From: SXIZ01 sp040079795
GTDB taxonomy: Bacteria > Pseudomonadota > Gammaproteobacteria > Methylococcales > Methylomonadaceae
Length of the DNA stretch: 64,000 nt
Assembly: GCA_040079795.1 (NCBI GenBank)
Contig: JBEBJQ010000002.1
Location: forward strand, 62,001 to 126,000
Direction: 5' to 3'
Part shown: positions 25,357 to 35,082 of the stretch, one piece after another
Position numbering within the stretch: the stretch's first letter is position 1
Layout: each line of letters begins with the position of its first letter
Translations under genes and position numbers: made by a program
The notes under the pieces: generated by a model
Told to the model about the DNA's origin: nothing
Database searches by the model: none
Seen by the model: the letters and a program-made list of their open reading frames with translations, nothing else

Positions 25357-25869
25357 TTAATCCCCCACACCCTTATCCCCTTTCCAGCACACGAACCACT
25401 CGGTCAAATCTTGGGCATCACCCAAGCCGCGTAGCCGGTGATCCACTGCATCCTGGTTGCCCCATACGACGTCTGCCCAGTCGCCATCAACCACTCGTGG
25501 TTCAATGTCATTACAGTAAACACCCTTATCACGTTGAACATAAAAACCGTAAGTACGGCAAGCCACCGGGCGATAGGCGTAGACCAAGCAAACTCCCGCC
25601 GATCTATCTAATAACGGGCAAACGATAGGGCGAGATAACTGATCGACCAGTGCGGCAATAGCTGTACCAATTTTCAGAAGCTGCCCAGGAGATAGTCTAA
25701 TCAGCCCTTCCTGCAACAAATTCCATTCCATTGCTGTGAACCGAGGAGTTTCGGCGAGCCGTCTACAACAGCCATCACAGCCCATGCGACATAGCCAATC
25801 AGGATTATCCTCTCGAATAGCTCCTACGCGCGCTTCAATATCTTCATGGAGTTTGGTTAGTATGTTCAT
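25357..25869 (-). CDS. YkgJ-family cysteine cluster protein
   Basis: The protein has 170 residues with the cysteine pattern CRMGCDGCCRR (27-37), then CPLL, CLVYAYRPVACRTYG and a further cysteine in YCNDIEPR. This is the CxxCxxCC zinc- or iron-chelating domain of the YkgJ family (PF03692). It is cytoplasmic with no signal peptide. The function of the family is not established. It stands alone. Confidence 0.82.
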   Translation of the reverse strand: MNILTKLHEDIEARVGAIREDNPDWLCRMGCDGCCRRLAETPRFTAMEWNLLQEGLIRLSPGQLLKIGTAIAALVDQLSRPIVCPLLDRSAGVCLVYAYRPVACRTYGFYVQRDKGVYCNDIEPRVVDGDWADVVWGNQDAVDHRLRGLGDAQDLTEWFVCWKGDKGVGD

Positions 25870-26084
25870 CTTTATATCCAGTTTTTATCCGCGCTTTGAT
25901 AAAATCTTTATTTAGGAATTGAGTAATAAAACTGAAATATTTAATGGCCAAACTAATATCCTCAATCAGCGATTCAGTGTCAAGTGTCAACCAAAATACA
26001 ACAAGAGTGTTTCTAATGCTGCCTGTGCGATTGATTGAAAACTGTACAATATAAATCGGTTAGCTGTTATAATTAGCAACCTAT

Positions 26085-26489
26085 GAAGTACAGCCACGGA
26101 TGCTGTCGATGCAAACACCCTGGCCGAATATGCTACCCGAATGGATTTTGTTGAGTGGAGTGGGTTCTCCGTCGAATGAAAAACTGGCGCTACGCAGCTT
26201 TTCCCGCCGCATCAATACCCAAAAGTGCGGGTACAAGTGCGCTGTCGGGTCAAAAAGCCGCCGCCAAAAACCACCTGCACGCATTAACTGCCACACAAGA
26301 ACCCCCTAAAGCCGTACTGCGTGATGCCAAGCTGGGCACCTCCCAGCTGGAAAAGCGCATCGCCAGCCTTAAGACTGAAGCCGTTGTTTGGATTGAAAAG
26401 CATCCGGAACTTAAGCGGGTTATGGAATTTCTGGTCGGCATCAAGGGGATCGCCCAAACCCGCGCCATTGCATTGATGGGAGAACTGTT
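26085..26489 (+). pseudogene. IS110-family transposase relic
   Basis: Fragments in two frames read DANTLAEYATRMDFVEW, then AAAKNHLHALTATQEPP and LVGIKGIAQTRAIALMGEL. These are the DEDD-domain end and the helix-hairpin-helix of an IS110 transposase. The frames are broken near 26175, and the C-terminal catalytic part is missing where the next relic begins. Confidence 0.7.
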
Positions 26490-26849
26490 ATTGCTGCCAC
26501 CAACCGTTATGTCTACCAGGAGTTACACGGCAACAAACGTATGGGCACTGCCACCGCCTTCCTTGAAAACACTATGGCGCAGTATCCGTTTAAAAATAGT
26601 GAACTAACCGACAACGGCATGGAATTCAGCTACAACTCGTTACCCGATGGCAAAAAGCCCAAGGGCAAGGGACACCCTTTCACAGCCCTGTGCCAAGATC
26701 GGCAGATTGAACACCGCACCACACTGGCCAAACACCCGTGAACCAATGGCATGGTCGAGGCGTTGAACAAGAAGGTCAAGGCCAACACCACCAAACGCTT
26801 CCATTACGACACGATAGGGGCACTAAAAACGCACCTGTACACCCCCTAA
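26490..26849 (+). pseudogene. IS481-like transposase relic with nonsense codon
   Basis: One frame runs from ATTGCT at 26490 to TAA at 26847-26849. It contains YVYQELHGNKRM, LTDNGMEFSY, GHPFTALCQ and TNGMVEALNKKVK of the DDE integrase core. A TGA at 26739-26741 replaces the tryptophan expected in KHPWTNG. Both ends of the gene are missing. Confidence 0.75.
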
Positions 26850-27524
26850 TCCAAACCAACTTAATTTGCGGCTTAACAGTTAGTATGCAACATGAGAGTT
26901 ATCTTTATATGTTTTGATTAAGGATTCGACACTCATATCAAAATCGGTAACCCTCATCTTTTCAAGCCGATGTGTCAGATCAACTCGAGACTAATACATT
27001 TAATTTAATTTAATTTAACTCTAACTTCATTAAAAATATACCCCGGGGACATTTTAGCAACAACATGAAACTGTGAAATAGCTCATAGTTTTCCGTCCCT
27101 TTGCGCAAGACCCCCTTAAAATGCCCTATACTATTTCCTATTAGTTGCCCTAGTTTTCGATTTTATACTGCCCGAAACATAAAACCATCATTACTGACTA
27201 GGCGTTAAGCATACCGACAGTTTAGCCCAACAGTTTTATAAAGTACTCATGTTTATTTTTGATCATCGAAACTTAAATAACTTAATTATTTACTTATCAG
27301 GATAACGCTACCGCTATTTATTGCATGCTGGACATATCAATGATTGATATAATTCTAACCAGATTTTTCAATATCCACCGCACACCGACAATGTGCTTGG
27401 TTGAAAATCAAATAATCAATAAGCCATTGGTCACTTGCTATGGGTTTTTATTAATGATCATAGGCGTTATCAGCAGTAGTGATTAGTCACAAAAATGCTT
27501 ATTAACTATTTTGGGGAGTTTACA
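26850..27524. other. 675-base gap upstream of eps operon
   Basis: AT-rich, without a gene. It includes four copies of TTTAA at 26999-27018. The eps promoter must lie here. A weak GG-N10-GC match at about 27045-27060 lacks the TGGCA -24 box, so I do not call it. Confidence 0.45.
26999..27018. repeat. short tandem repeat TTTAA x4
   Basis: Four perfect 5-base units about 500 bases upstream of the eps operon. Confidence 0.8.
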
Positions 27525-28313
27525 TTGAAAAAAATTGGGATAATTTTAAGGGTTCTATTGCTGTTTATTTGCTTCATAAAAGGCGTAAACGCTGAATATC
27601 TTATCGGTGCTGATGATGCCCTGTCCATAAAGGTTTATGGCTATGACGACTTAATAACCGAAACACGCGTTTCTGAAAACGGTCTCATCGTGTTCCCCCT
27701 CATTGGTGAGGTGAAAATAGGCGGTAAATCAACCTTGGAAGCAAGCAGAACCATTGCACAATTATTAGGCAACGGCGGTTTCATTAAAAACGCGCAAGTG
27801 ACGGTTGTAGTATTAGACTACAAAAGCCAACAAGTTTCTGTGCTCGGACAAGTCAACAAACCTGGCCAATATACCCTGGAGGTTCCCAGAACTCTGGTTG
27901 ACGTTATTGCAATGGCTGGTGGGATTAGCATCTTAGGGGAAGACCGCGTCATTATTACCCGCCACGTCAATGACAAAACCGTTAAGGAAGAAATTGACTT
28001 ACGCAAAATTCTCGAGTTTCCGGAAGCCAGTAAAGTCGTGACCATTGAAAAAGGTGACGTTGTCTATGTGCCCAAAGCACCGATGTTTTATATCCATGGC
28101 GAAGTTCAAAAACCCGGCAGTTTCAGACTGGAACCCAATATGACCATCGCCCAAGCTGTTTCAGTTGGCGGCGGCATCACGCCACGGGGCACCTTAAACG
28201 ACATTGAAGTTGCCCGGCATAGTCAAAACGGCACCACCAAAACAATTACCGTGAAACTAACCGACCGAGTATTAAAAGACGACGTTATCGTTATTGATGA
28301 ACGGTTATTTTGA
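27525..28313 (+). CDS. epsE: polysaccharide export outer-membrane protein EpsE-like
   Basis: The protein has 262 residues from TTG 27525, which follows GGGGAG with six bases of spacing and begins a KK-containing signal peptide. An ATG at 27495 is possible but poorly placed. The Poly_export motif YLIGADDALSIKVYGYDDL (residues 26-44) follows the signal. Two SLBB domains follow, with VSVLGQVNKPGQY and FYIHGEVQKPGSF. Wza-type proteins form the outer-membrane exit channel for exopolysaccharide. No lipobox cysteine is visible, as in EpsE of Methylobacillus. It heads the epsEFG-L group. Confidence 0.9.
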   Translation: MKKIGIILRVLLLFICFIKGVNAEYLIGADDALSIKVYGYDDLITETRVSENGLIVFPLIGEVKIGGKSTLEASRTIAQLLGNGGFIKNAQVTVVVLDYKSQQVSVLGQVNKPGQYTLEVPRTLVDVIAMAGGISILGEDRVIITRHVNDKTVKEEIDLRKILEFPEASKVVTIEKGDVVYVPKAPMFYIHGEVQKPGSFRLEPNMTIAQAVSVGGGITPRGTLNDIEVARHSQNGTTKTITVKLTDRVLKDDVIVIDERLF

Positions 28314-28331
28314 TACCCTTAAGAGACTAGA

Positions 28332-29729
28332 ATGAATTTACAACAGTTTTTTACCATACTCTATGCCCGTAAGTGGCTGATATTGACCTACTTAAGCATC
28401 ACCTTACTGGCTACCCTGTTCATAAGCTTAATCATACCCAAACAATATGTCGCTACGACATCCCTGTTCATGGAACAACGGGTCGTAGATCCGATCACCG
28501 GCGGCATGATGCCTACGCAATTATTATCCGGCTATATTGCAACCCAGGCGGATATTATTTCCAGCCACAACGTTGCACTAAGAGTAGTCGATCAATTAAA
28601 TTTATCGGCCTATAAAGAATTTAAGGATGACTTTGAAAAACACAAAGGCATTGGTGACATCCGCGACTGGATAGCAGACGCTTTAATAAAAAATATCACC
28701 GTAATCCCTTCCCGTGAAAGTAGCATTATTCACGTTAGTTATAAAAGTAAAAATCCCAAATTTTCAGTGCAGGCCGCAAATGCCTTTGCAAAAGCCTATA
28801 TACAAACAACCGTGGATTTAAAACTGCAACCGGCACAACAAAACGCTGACTGGTTTGAAATGCAACTCAATTCGTTACGACAAAAAATGGAACAATCGCG
28901 GGAAAATTTATCCAGCTTTCAACAAACCAGCGGTATCGTCAATAACAACAATCGTATTGATATCGAAGATGCACGTTTAGCAGAAATTGCCCAGCAATTA
29001 GTGGTCAATCAAGGCCATACCTATGAGTTAACCGCACGCAAACAATTATTAACCAAAGCCTTAAAAAATAACTCTTTCGAGTCATTACAGGAAATATTGG
29101 ACAATACTTTCGTGCAAACTTTAAAAAGCGACCTTTCCCGGGTTGAGGCACAATTTGCGGAACTATCCGTGAAAGTCGATAAAAACCATCCACAGTATCA
29201 ACAGGCCGCAGCGGAAATCAGTAATTTAAAGAAAAAAATTACCCAAGAAATTAGTACCGTATTAGAGGGCATTAATAACAGTGTTGCGGCTTCCAAGCAA
29301 CGCGACGAAATTCTGGCTGCGGAACTGGAGAAACAAAAAACCAAAGTTTTAGCCCTTAAAAAACAACATAACGAAATTGATGTGCTCACTGAAGAAGTTG
29401 AGAACTCCCAGAAAACCTATGATGCCGCCATGCAACGCTCGGTACAAACACGCATGGAAAGTGAGGCTAGCCTCTCTAACATTGCTATTTTAAATCCAGC
29501 CATACTGCCCCAAAAACATGACAGTCCTAAACTCACCTTAAATTTATTTTTAGGCCTATTTTTAGGCACATTATTAGGCATTGGCGCAGCTATGCTGACA
29601 GAATTGTTTGATCGCCGGATTCGGGCAGCGGTTGATATTAATGCCGGTCTTGGCTTACCTGTTTTCGGCGTGATAACCAAAGCCCCTTTAACCAAAAAAC
29701 AACGTAGATTTTTAGGAGCATCATCTTGA
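28332..29729 (+). CDS. epsF: chain-length determinant protein EpsF-like
   Basis: The protein has 465 residues of the Wzz/GNVR type. There is a membrane span near 17-37 (LSITLLATLFISLIIP) and another near 420-442 (FLGLFLGTLLGIGAAML), separated by a large periplasmic coiled coil. The proline-rich segment before the second span is ILNPAILPQKHDSPK. It sets chain length and links EpsE with the kinase EpsG, whose start overlaps its last four bases. Confidence 0.9.
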   Translation: MNLQQFFTILYARKWLILTYLSITLLATLFISLIIPKQYVATTSLFMEQRVVDPITGGMMPTQLLSGYIATQADIISSHNVALRVVDQLNLSAYKEFKDDFEKHKGIGDIRDWIADALIKNITVIPSRESSIIHVSYKSKNPKFSVQAANAFAKAYIQTTVDLKLQPAQQNADWFEMQLNSLRQKMEQSRENLSSFQQTSGIVNNNNRIDIEDARLAEIAQQLVVNQGHTYELTARKQLLTKALKNNSFESLQEILDNTFVQTLKSDLSRVEAQFAELSVKVDKNHPQYQQAAAEISNLKKKITQEISTVLEGINNSVAASKQRDEILAAELEKQKTKVLALKKQHNEIDVLTEEVENSQKTYDAAMQRSVQTRMESEASLSNIAILNPAILPQKHDSPKLTLNLFLGLFLGTLLGIGAAMLTELFDRRIRAAVDINAGLGLPVFGVITKAPLTKKQRRFLGASS

Positions 29730-30553
29730 AACCAACCAGTATAGGCGGAGCACTCTTAGACGCCGGTAAAATCACGGTAGCCGATGCAGAAAGAATTTTA
29801 CGGCTTCAAAAAGAAAAAGGCTTACGCTTTGGAGATGCTGGCAAAGCCTTAAAATTAATAACAGAAGAAGATATTCAACAAACCTTATCTGAGCAATTTG
29901 ATTTTCCTTTTCTAGCCAATGCTGACAGTGGCCTAAGTGAAGAACTGATTGCAGCTTATAGGCCATTCAGTCCACAAGTGGAAGTCTTGCGCGCTATTCG
30001 AAGCCAATTAATGCTCCGTTGGTTTACTGAGCAACGCAAAACTTTAGCGATTGTCAGTCCCGCCGCTAAGGAAGGCCGCAGTTATTTGGCAGCAAATTTA
30101 GCGGTTGTATTCTCACAATTAGGTGAGCGTACGCTGCTGATTGACGCCGATTTACGCCAACCCCGCCAACATTTGCTTTTTAATATCGATACCAAACAAG
30201 GACTGTCGGATCTTTTGGCCAATCGTGCCAATGCATCGGTTATTACTAAAATACCTGAGTTAAAGGGTTTATCAATCATGACAGCGGGAACTATCCCCCC
30301 AAATCCCCAGGAATTAATCAGCCGGGCGTTAACAAATCATTTGAACCAATTTTCCTTGGACTATGATGTGATCTTAATAGACACCCCCCCCGCCTCCCAA
30401 GGTTCAGATGTGCAATTAATAGCTGCAAAAGCAATGGGGGCATTACTGCTCGCAAGACTCCATAGATCCCGCTTAACCGATCAGGAAGCCTTAAAAAATT
30501 CACTTGAAAATTCTGGCGCAGCTTGTGTCGGCTCTGTAGTCAATGATTTCTAA
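29726..30553 (+). CDS. epsG: tyrosine-kinase-like EpsG
   Basis: The protein has 275 residues. The N-terminal 60 residues resemble the GspE/MshE N-terminal fold (GGALLDAGKITVADAERIL). The BY-kinase/ParA domain follows with a Walker A variant AAKEGRS in which arginine takes the usual lysine place, as in other EpsG proteins, and Walker A' TLLIDADLRQPRQ and Walker B VILIDTPPA are intact. It would control EPS polymer length through autophosphorylation, but no C-terminal tyrosine cluster is present. It is translationally coupled to epsF. Confidence 0.88.
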   Translation: MKPTSIGGALLDAGKITVADAERILRLQKEKGLRFGDAGKALKLITEEDIQQTLSEQFDFPFLANADSGLSEELIAAYRPFSPQVEVLRAIRSQLMLRWFTEQRKTLAIVSPAAKEGRSYLAANLAVVFSQLGERTLLIDADLRQPRQHLLFNIDTKQGLSDLLANRANASVITKIPELKGLSIMTAGTIPPNPQELISRALTNHLNQFSLDYDVILIDTPPASQGSDVQLIAAKAMGALLLARLHRSRLTDQEALKNSLENSGAACVGSVVNDF

Positions 30554-30743
30554 CTGTCAATTTATCCCTGTTCCTAATAAGGTTACGGACTTTGATAACC
30601 AGGCTTGCACTGCAAAACACCTGCAAAATTATTTTTTACAGCTATTGCACCAGTATATTCGGTCCTGAAATATGCCATCGTGTGACTGTGCGGAGTAAAT
30701 CCATTAAAACCAAACCACAACAACGCATTTTAAGTAGTGGCTT

Positions 30744-32246
30744 ATGAGTAACAAACTTAACCTAAAAATAACCCAGGTTGCCCAGCAAGTTACTTATCCG
30801 CTTACATCTCGACGCCTGATTTATTCGGCTATTGCAGGGGGATTATGTTTATCTCTAAGCCATATCACCCATGCAACCGACACTAGCTTTCTACAGCCGA
30901 CTAATGAAGATACCTCGTTAAAAGCTGAGCTTATGGGTGCCCCAAATACGCGAATAACTCCACTCCAAAAATCGATTAAAAGCAGTTTCATTAGAAATAT
31001 TAGAGCCGCCATTGCCGCAAAGTGGCAGAACAATCGGATTAATGACCTGATAGCTGTTCTTAATGCCCAGACATTACCTGTAGAAGAATACCAAAAGATT
31101 ACCAAGATACCTGATAATAGTTTTAAACCTTTTGTAGGACAAAATCTTAGCTATGACAGTAACCTGCTTAGATTAGCCGATGATGGCGATGCTACAAAAG
31201 CGCTAGCAGGCCGGGATAAAAGCGATTTTATTAAACAAATTAGTGCCGGTATTGCTGCAAAATGGAGTTTCCAACGTCAATTACTAATGCTCAATGCAGT
31301 GGTCAACCAAACTTGGTACTCGACTTATCACGAGTTAGATTATTTAGGACGCAACATCCAGGCACATTGGAACTGGCAACTTGGAAACCTTTTAACCGGT
31401 GAAATCGGCTATGAAAATAAAGTGGTACAAGGGAATTTTAGTCAATTAAACTCTTTACTCAATAACTTACAAACCACTAACCGCTACTATGCCAATGGTG
31501 AATACCAGTTTTCTTCCGGCTGGTTTTTACAAGGCGGATTTACACATGCGAACAGCCGCTATAAATCTGATTTGTTGCAATATAACAATCTCGACACCGA
31601 TGCAAGCGTGGTCGGATTAAAATACCTCACGCAAAACAACAATCGGCTGGGCATAAAAGCCACCCTGACAGACGGGATATTTCCAAATCGCGAATTTACA
31701 ACAGGCAACGTTATCGATGACGCTTACACCCGCAATGATTTTGACTTTGAATGGGCGTGGCAATACAGTGTTAAAACCCGCGTTGATGGAACCATAGGCT
31801 ATGCGCAACAAAGGTTTAAACACTTGCATAAACGGGATTTTTCCGCGCCCACCGCAAACATCAATATTGCCTGGGAAATTAGTGGAAAAACCGCCTTGCG
31901 TTTAACAGGCTGGCGTGACATTCAATTGGCGAATAACCGGGATGCCAATTTCATTTTGTCGCAAGGGCTAAAGCTAACCCCTATGTGGCTTCCGACGCCC
32001 AAGTTGCAGATTACCCTCCCTATGTCTTATGAAAACCAGGAATATTTAGGAGATCCTGGTTTTGTCAGTAAATCAGCTAACGCCGAACAAGATGACGTCT
32101 CGAAAATTGGCCTTAATGTGGATTACAGTCCCTTTGACAATGCCAAAATGTCTTTTTTTATCCAGTTTGAAGACCGTAGCTCCACTAACTTAACCCGCAA
32201 CTATCAATCCAAAGCCATCGGGCTGGACATGCAATTGGATTTTTAG
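30744..32246 (+). CDS. epsL: EpsL-like outer-membrane beta-barrel
   Basis: The protein has 500 residues with a long N-terminal signal region (hydrophobic 26-44). The C-terminal 370 residues alternate like a beta barrel and end in AIGLDMQLDF, with a terminal phenylalanine. It resembles EpsL of the exosortase-linked EPS operons of Methylobacillus and relatives. It is probably an outer-membrane partner for secretion or modification of the polysaccharide. It is 190 bases after epsG and convergent with the next gene, leaving only 17 bases between them. Confidence 0.82.
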   Translation: MSNKLNLKITQVAQQVTYPLTSRRLIYSAIAGGLCLSLSHITHATDTSFLQPTNEDTSLKAELMGAPNTRITPLQKSIKSSFIRNIRAAIAAKWQNNRINDLIAVLNAQTLPVEEYQKITKIPDNSFKPFVGQNLSYDSNLLRLADDGDATKALAGRDKSDFIKQISAGIAAKWSFQRQLLMLNAVVNQTWYSTYHELDYLGRNIQAHWNWQLGNLLTGEIGYENKVVQGNFSQLNSLLNNLQTTNRYYANGEYQFSSGWFLQGGFTHANSRYKSDLLQYNNLDTDASVVGLKYLTQNNNRLGIKATLTDGIFPNREFTTGNVIDDAYTRNDFDFEWAWQYSVKTRVDGTIGYAQQRFKHLHKRDFSAPTANINIAWEISGKTALRLTGWRDIQLANNRDANFILSQGLKLTPMWLPTPKLQITLPMSYENQEYLGDPGFVSKSANAEQDDVSKIGLNVDYSPFDNAKMSFFIQFEDRSSTNLTRNYQSKAIGLDMQLDF

Positions 32247-32263
32247 TTTACAGCCGAACAGGA

Positions 32264-32731
32264 CTAACCAGAAAGGTCAATCTGCTTAGGAACACCCTGA
32301 CAATAAGACGCTTTAGGATTAATCAGAAAGCGCCCCTTCATCGCAGTGCGCCCTATGAGCATCCGAAAGCGCATATTATCCCGATTCGTTAAAGTCATTT
32401 CAGCCAGAAAAAGTAGCGACCCAATCAAAACCGGCGTTTCAATGACATAGCGTCGTTGTTTATGCCCCCCGGAATCAGACACCAAACGCCGGTCTTTAAT
32501 CTTTGCGTGACATTCAATGACCCGCTCAGTATTCAATTGCTCAGGATGGATTGCAAACATGACCCAATGTTCATTGCCTTTATAATAGGGATCGATCAAA
32601 AACGCATGCAAAGCGGAAGAACGCGCACCCGTATCAATTTTAGCTTTAATGCGTGCAATCTTTAACTCAGGCAAAGCCAACCATTCCCGCCAACCTAATA
32701 ATGCTAATCCCGGATCGCCAATACAGGTCAT
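32264..32731 (-). CDS. retropepsin-like protein (PF05618, 'ATP-dependent zinc protease')
   Basis: The protein has 155 residues. The active-site motif KIDTGARSSAL (about 30-40) is the D-T-G-A of the RimB/RloA retropepsin-like family, and GRTAMKGRFLI closes the domain. These proteins are often found with RimK-type ligases, but none is present here. The predicted activity is aspartic peptidase. The start is ATG 32731. It lies seven bases after the coiled-coil gene, so it is the last gene of a three-gene unit. Confidence 0.8.
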   Translation of the reverse strand: MTCIGDPGLALLGWREWLALPELKIARIKAKIDTGARSSALHAFLIDPYYKGNEHWVMFAIHPEQLNTERVIECHAKIKDRRLVSDSGGHKQRRYVIETPVLIGSLLFLAEMTLTNRDNMRFRMLIGRTAMKGRFLINPKASYCQGVPKQIDLSG

Positions 32732-32737
32732 CGCGTT

Positions 32738-33271
32738 TTATTTATATTGCAGTAATTGCAAAGTTTTTTCAGGAAGCTGACTCTGCCCTTCACTTTTCAG
32801 GGTCATACGGGTATCTTCCTGAATCGTCGACATCAATCGAACCAATTGCATTTCCCGTTGCACTTTTTCATCCACCGTTTTTGCTTCCCACATAGCGTTA
32901 AGTAATTGTTTGGCATGATGATGAATCGTAAACGCAACAACCTCCGGCAACTGCGTATAACTATTTTGAATTGAAATTTTTAATTGATCCAACGCCGCAA
33001 GGTACTGTTTGTAATCTTTAATATCTTGCTGACACTTGGTTTTCAACATCACCAGCTGCGTTTGATGTGTTGTTTTCAACACCGCCAACTCATGCTCTAA
33101 CTGCACACTGCGTATTTTTAACTGCCCAACCAGGTCATTTTCTGCCAACGCCTGCCGGTGTTTAAGCTGCTGCTGCTGTGCTTGATTATTGATCCGCCAG
33201 CTCAATTGTTCATCTTTCAGTGCTCGCCAAATATCAATAACCTGCGCGCCCCACTGTTTTACTTTCGGCAT
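32738..33271 (-). CDS. unrecognised coiled-coil protein
   Basis: The protein has 177 residues from ATG 33271, or 183 from TTG 33289, which would overlap the upstream gene. Neither has a strong SD. It is almost entirely helical and rich in Gln and Lys (QAQQQQLKHRQ, LKTKCQQDIKDYKQYL), with no signal or span. It is packed between a membrane protein and a retropepsin-like protein, which suggests a functional unit. The family is not recognised. Confidence 0.65.
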   Translation of the reverse strand: MPKVKQWGAQVIDIWRALKDEQLSWRINNQAQQQQLKHRQALAENDLVGQLKIRSVQLEHELAVLKTTHQTQLVMLKTKCQQDIKDYKQYLAALDQLKISIQNSYTQLPEVVAFTIHHHAKQLLNAMWEAKTVDEKVQREMQLVRLMSTIQEDTRMTLKSEGQSQLPEKTLQLLQYK

Positions 33272-33275
33272 ATAG

Positions 33276-33818
33276 TTACATAAACTCAATAATGTGTTGC
33301 TGCAATTTTAACAAACTATCCACATCATAATCACGAATGTAAGCCTTTAATTCTTTTTGCAAGTGTTGGTAGGTCTGTTTAGAAATGCTGTTACTAATAC
33401 GTTTCAAATCTCGCCGAATGGTTTTAGATAACTGTTGCGTATGTTTGAGGTTATTTGCCCGTAATAAACGCTTACGCTTAAATTCAGTAAAATACAGACG
33501 TTGCTGCTTTTTGCCGGCAAGATATTTTAAAAAGTTTTCCCTCTTTAACACCCTGGAGCATAAATGCCTTTCCGCACTGGCGTAAGATGAGAAATAACCA
33601 TAAAGCTGTTGGAAAACTGTTTTCAACAATACGCTAAAGCCGAGCATTAACAACATGGCACTGCCAACCAGTAAAGTTTCTGTTCCAACTAAAAGCAACA
33701 CATTTGATAAACCCAGCCAATTACTACGGTAAAAGCCAGTCATGATAATAAAGATAACTATAGCGGTAGCCAATAAATAAAACGCCAACCGAATAATCAG
33801 AGAGGATATAAACGTCAT
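33276..33818 (-). CDS. unrecognised membrane protein with basic tail
   Basis: The protein has 180 residues from ATG 33818. It has two clear spans (8-27, IIRLAFYLLATAIVIFIIM; 37-65, ending GFSVLLKTVF), then a basic helical cytoplasmic tail rich in Lys and Arg (KRKRLLRANNLKHTQQ). It is the first gene of the group with the coiled-coil and retropepsin-like proteins. I do not recognise the family. Confidence 0.65.
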   Translation of the reverse strand: MTFISSLIIRLAFYLLATAIVIFIIMTGFYRSNWLGLSNVLLLVGTETLLVGSAMLLMLGFSVLLKTVFQQLYGYFSSYASAERHLCSRVLKRENFLKYLAGKKQQRLYFTEFKRKRLLRANNLKHTQQLSKTIRRDLKRISNSISKQTYQHLQKELKAYIRDYDVDSLLKLQQHIIEFM

Positions 33819-34022
33819 TAATACTAATGATCGATTAAATTAAAAATTGGTAATAAATCCATTTTGTTTAAACTATCTGATTAGGCAAAAAGTAAAAACG
33901 GGAAAAGTCATTTCCGTAGGAATGGATTTAGTCTAAAGCAAGCAGAGATTGGTCAGGAAACAACCAAGCTCTGCAAAATTGACGAGCGCGATAAAATAAA
34001 CAACGACGCAGAGACTAAGAAT

Positions 34023-34916
34023 TTAAGCCTTACAATAAGAAGGTATCCAGCTACGCTCAATCATATACTCAGGCAATTGATTAAAATCAAAAGACTCCCC
34101 GTCTTTAATCATTTGCTGTACATTAAATAACAGGCCCACTTCGGGGATGTCATTAAAGAACAAAGTATAAAAAGGCTTTACCAACCATTTGGAGACTTTC
34201 ATGCCAATTGCGCCAATAAAATTACGCCGCTGACCAACATGTGCCACTTCATCAATGGTAATTTCATCCAGGAGTAATTTCATGCGTTCCCGCACTTCTG
34301 GCTCATCCGCCAGAATGTCATCAAATAAACGGTCTAAATGGCAATAATAAGTAACGCCCATCAATTCAGTCACAAATGCCGGGGTATCCATTAAAAAACC
34401 GGGTAGTTTAGGAAACTGTTCGTAAACTTTTTCTTTCCAAGGGCTTAACGGCACCCATTCGACTTTATCCAAGCCGCAAGTACGCAACATTTCATCAAAT
34501 AAGCGCACATGGCAAAACTCTTCTGCCAAATGCACCCGGCTGATTTTGTCCTCTACGGTGTGTGAGTTGGCCATGTCGGGTACCGCATCCCAGGCACCTT
34601 TGATGCCCACCCACTCGTGACGGGCAAATTTATACATGCCGGTAAGCATTAAGGTCATCCGATCCAAACTTTTCGGATTATCCTGCATATCAACATAATT
34701 ACGGTAAAACGCCTCTGGATTTTCCAAGGGTTTACGTAATTTAACCGGATTGTCTTGAAAAAACTTCAGCCGTGCGCGCTTTTTAGCTAAATCTTTTTCT
34801 GCCTCATATAACTCACCGCCATGTTGCTGCGTAAACTCCCAGTAATGTTCAAAATTTTCTTTACGTTGCTGGGCGTTTGCAGGTGTAAAAACAGAAAGAA
34901 ATTTAGCAGTTGGCAT
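34023..34916 (-). CDS. ferritin-like di-iron protein
   Basis: The protein has 297 residues, soluble and helical. Likely metal ligands are Glu101, Glu133-x-x-His136 (EEFCHV), Glu184 and Glu223-x-x-His226 (DEVAHV), the two ExxH pattern of a four-helix di-iron oxidase or ferritin-like site. The specific family is not recognised. Tyr and Trp are frequent around the ligands, as in di-iron oxygenases. It is monocistronic, with SD-poor ATG 34916. It could be an oxidase, hydroxylase or oxygen sensor; the sequence does not decide. Confidence 0.75.
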   Translation of the reverse strand: MPTAKFLSVFTPANAQQRKENFEHYWEFTQQHGGELYEAEKDLAKKRARLKFFQDNPVKLRKPLENPEAFYRNYVDMQDNPKSLDRMTLMLTGMYKFARHEWVGIKGAWDAVPDMANSHTVEDKISRVHLAEEFCHVRLFDEMLRTCGLDKVEWVPLSPWKEKVYEQFPKLPGFLMDTPAFVTELMGVTYYCHLDRLFDDILADEPEVRERMKLLLDEITIDEVAHVGQRRNFIGAIGMKVSKWLVKPFYTLFFNDIPEVGLLFNVQQMIKDGESFDFNQLPEYMIERSWIPSYCKA

Positions 34917-35082
34917 AATTATTGACTTCCGTATTATAAAAAATTGCTTGCATTATACTCGACATTTAAAAAAACCACACAACCTAAAGTGAATTGATTC
35001 TGTCCGGATTTTAAGGCTATTTTGCTAAAAACATTACCGTCAAAAACATTCAATTCCAGACAGCTCAATCAAAGCAGCCTAT

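Noticed and set aside
27045..27062. Possible sigma-54 element upstream of epsE
   Set aside because: GG-N10-GC is present but the -24 box reads CGGGGAC instead of TGGCAC, and it is over 450 bases from the gene.
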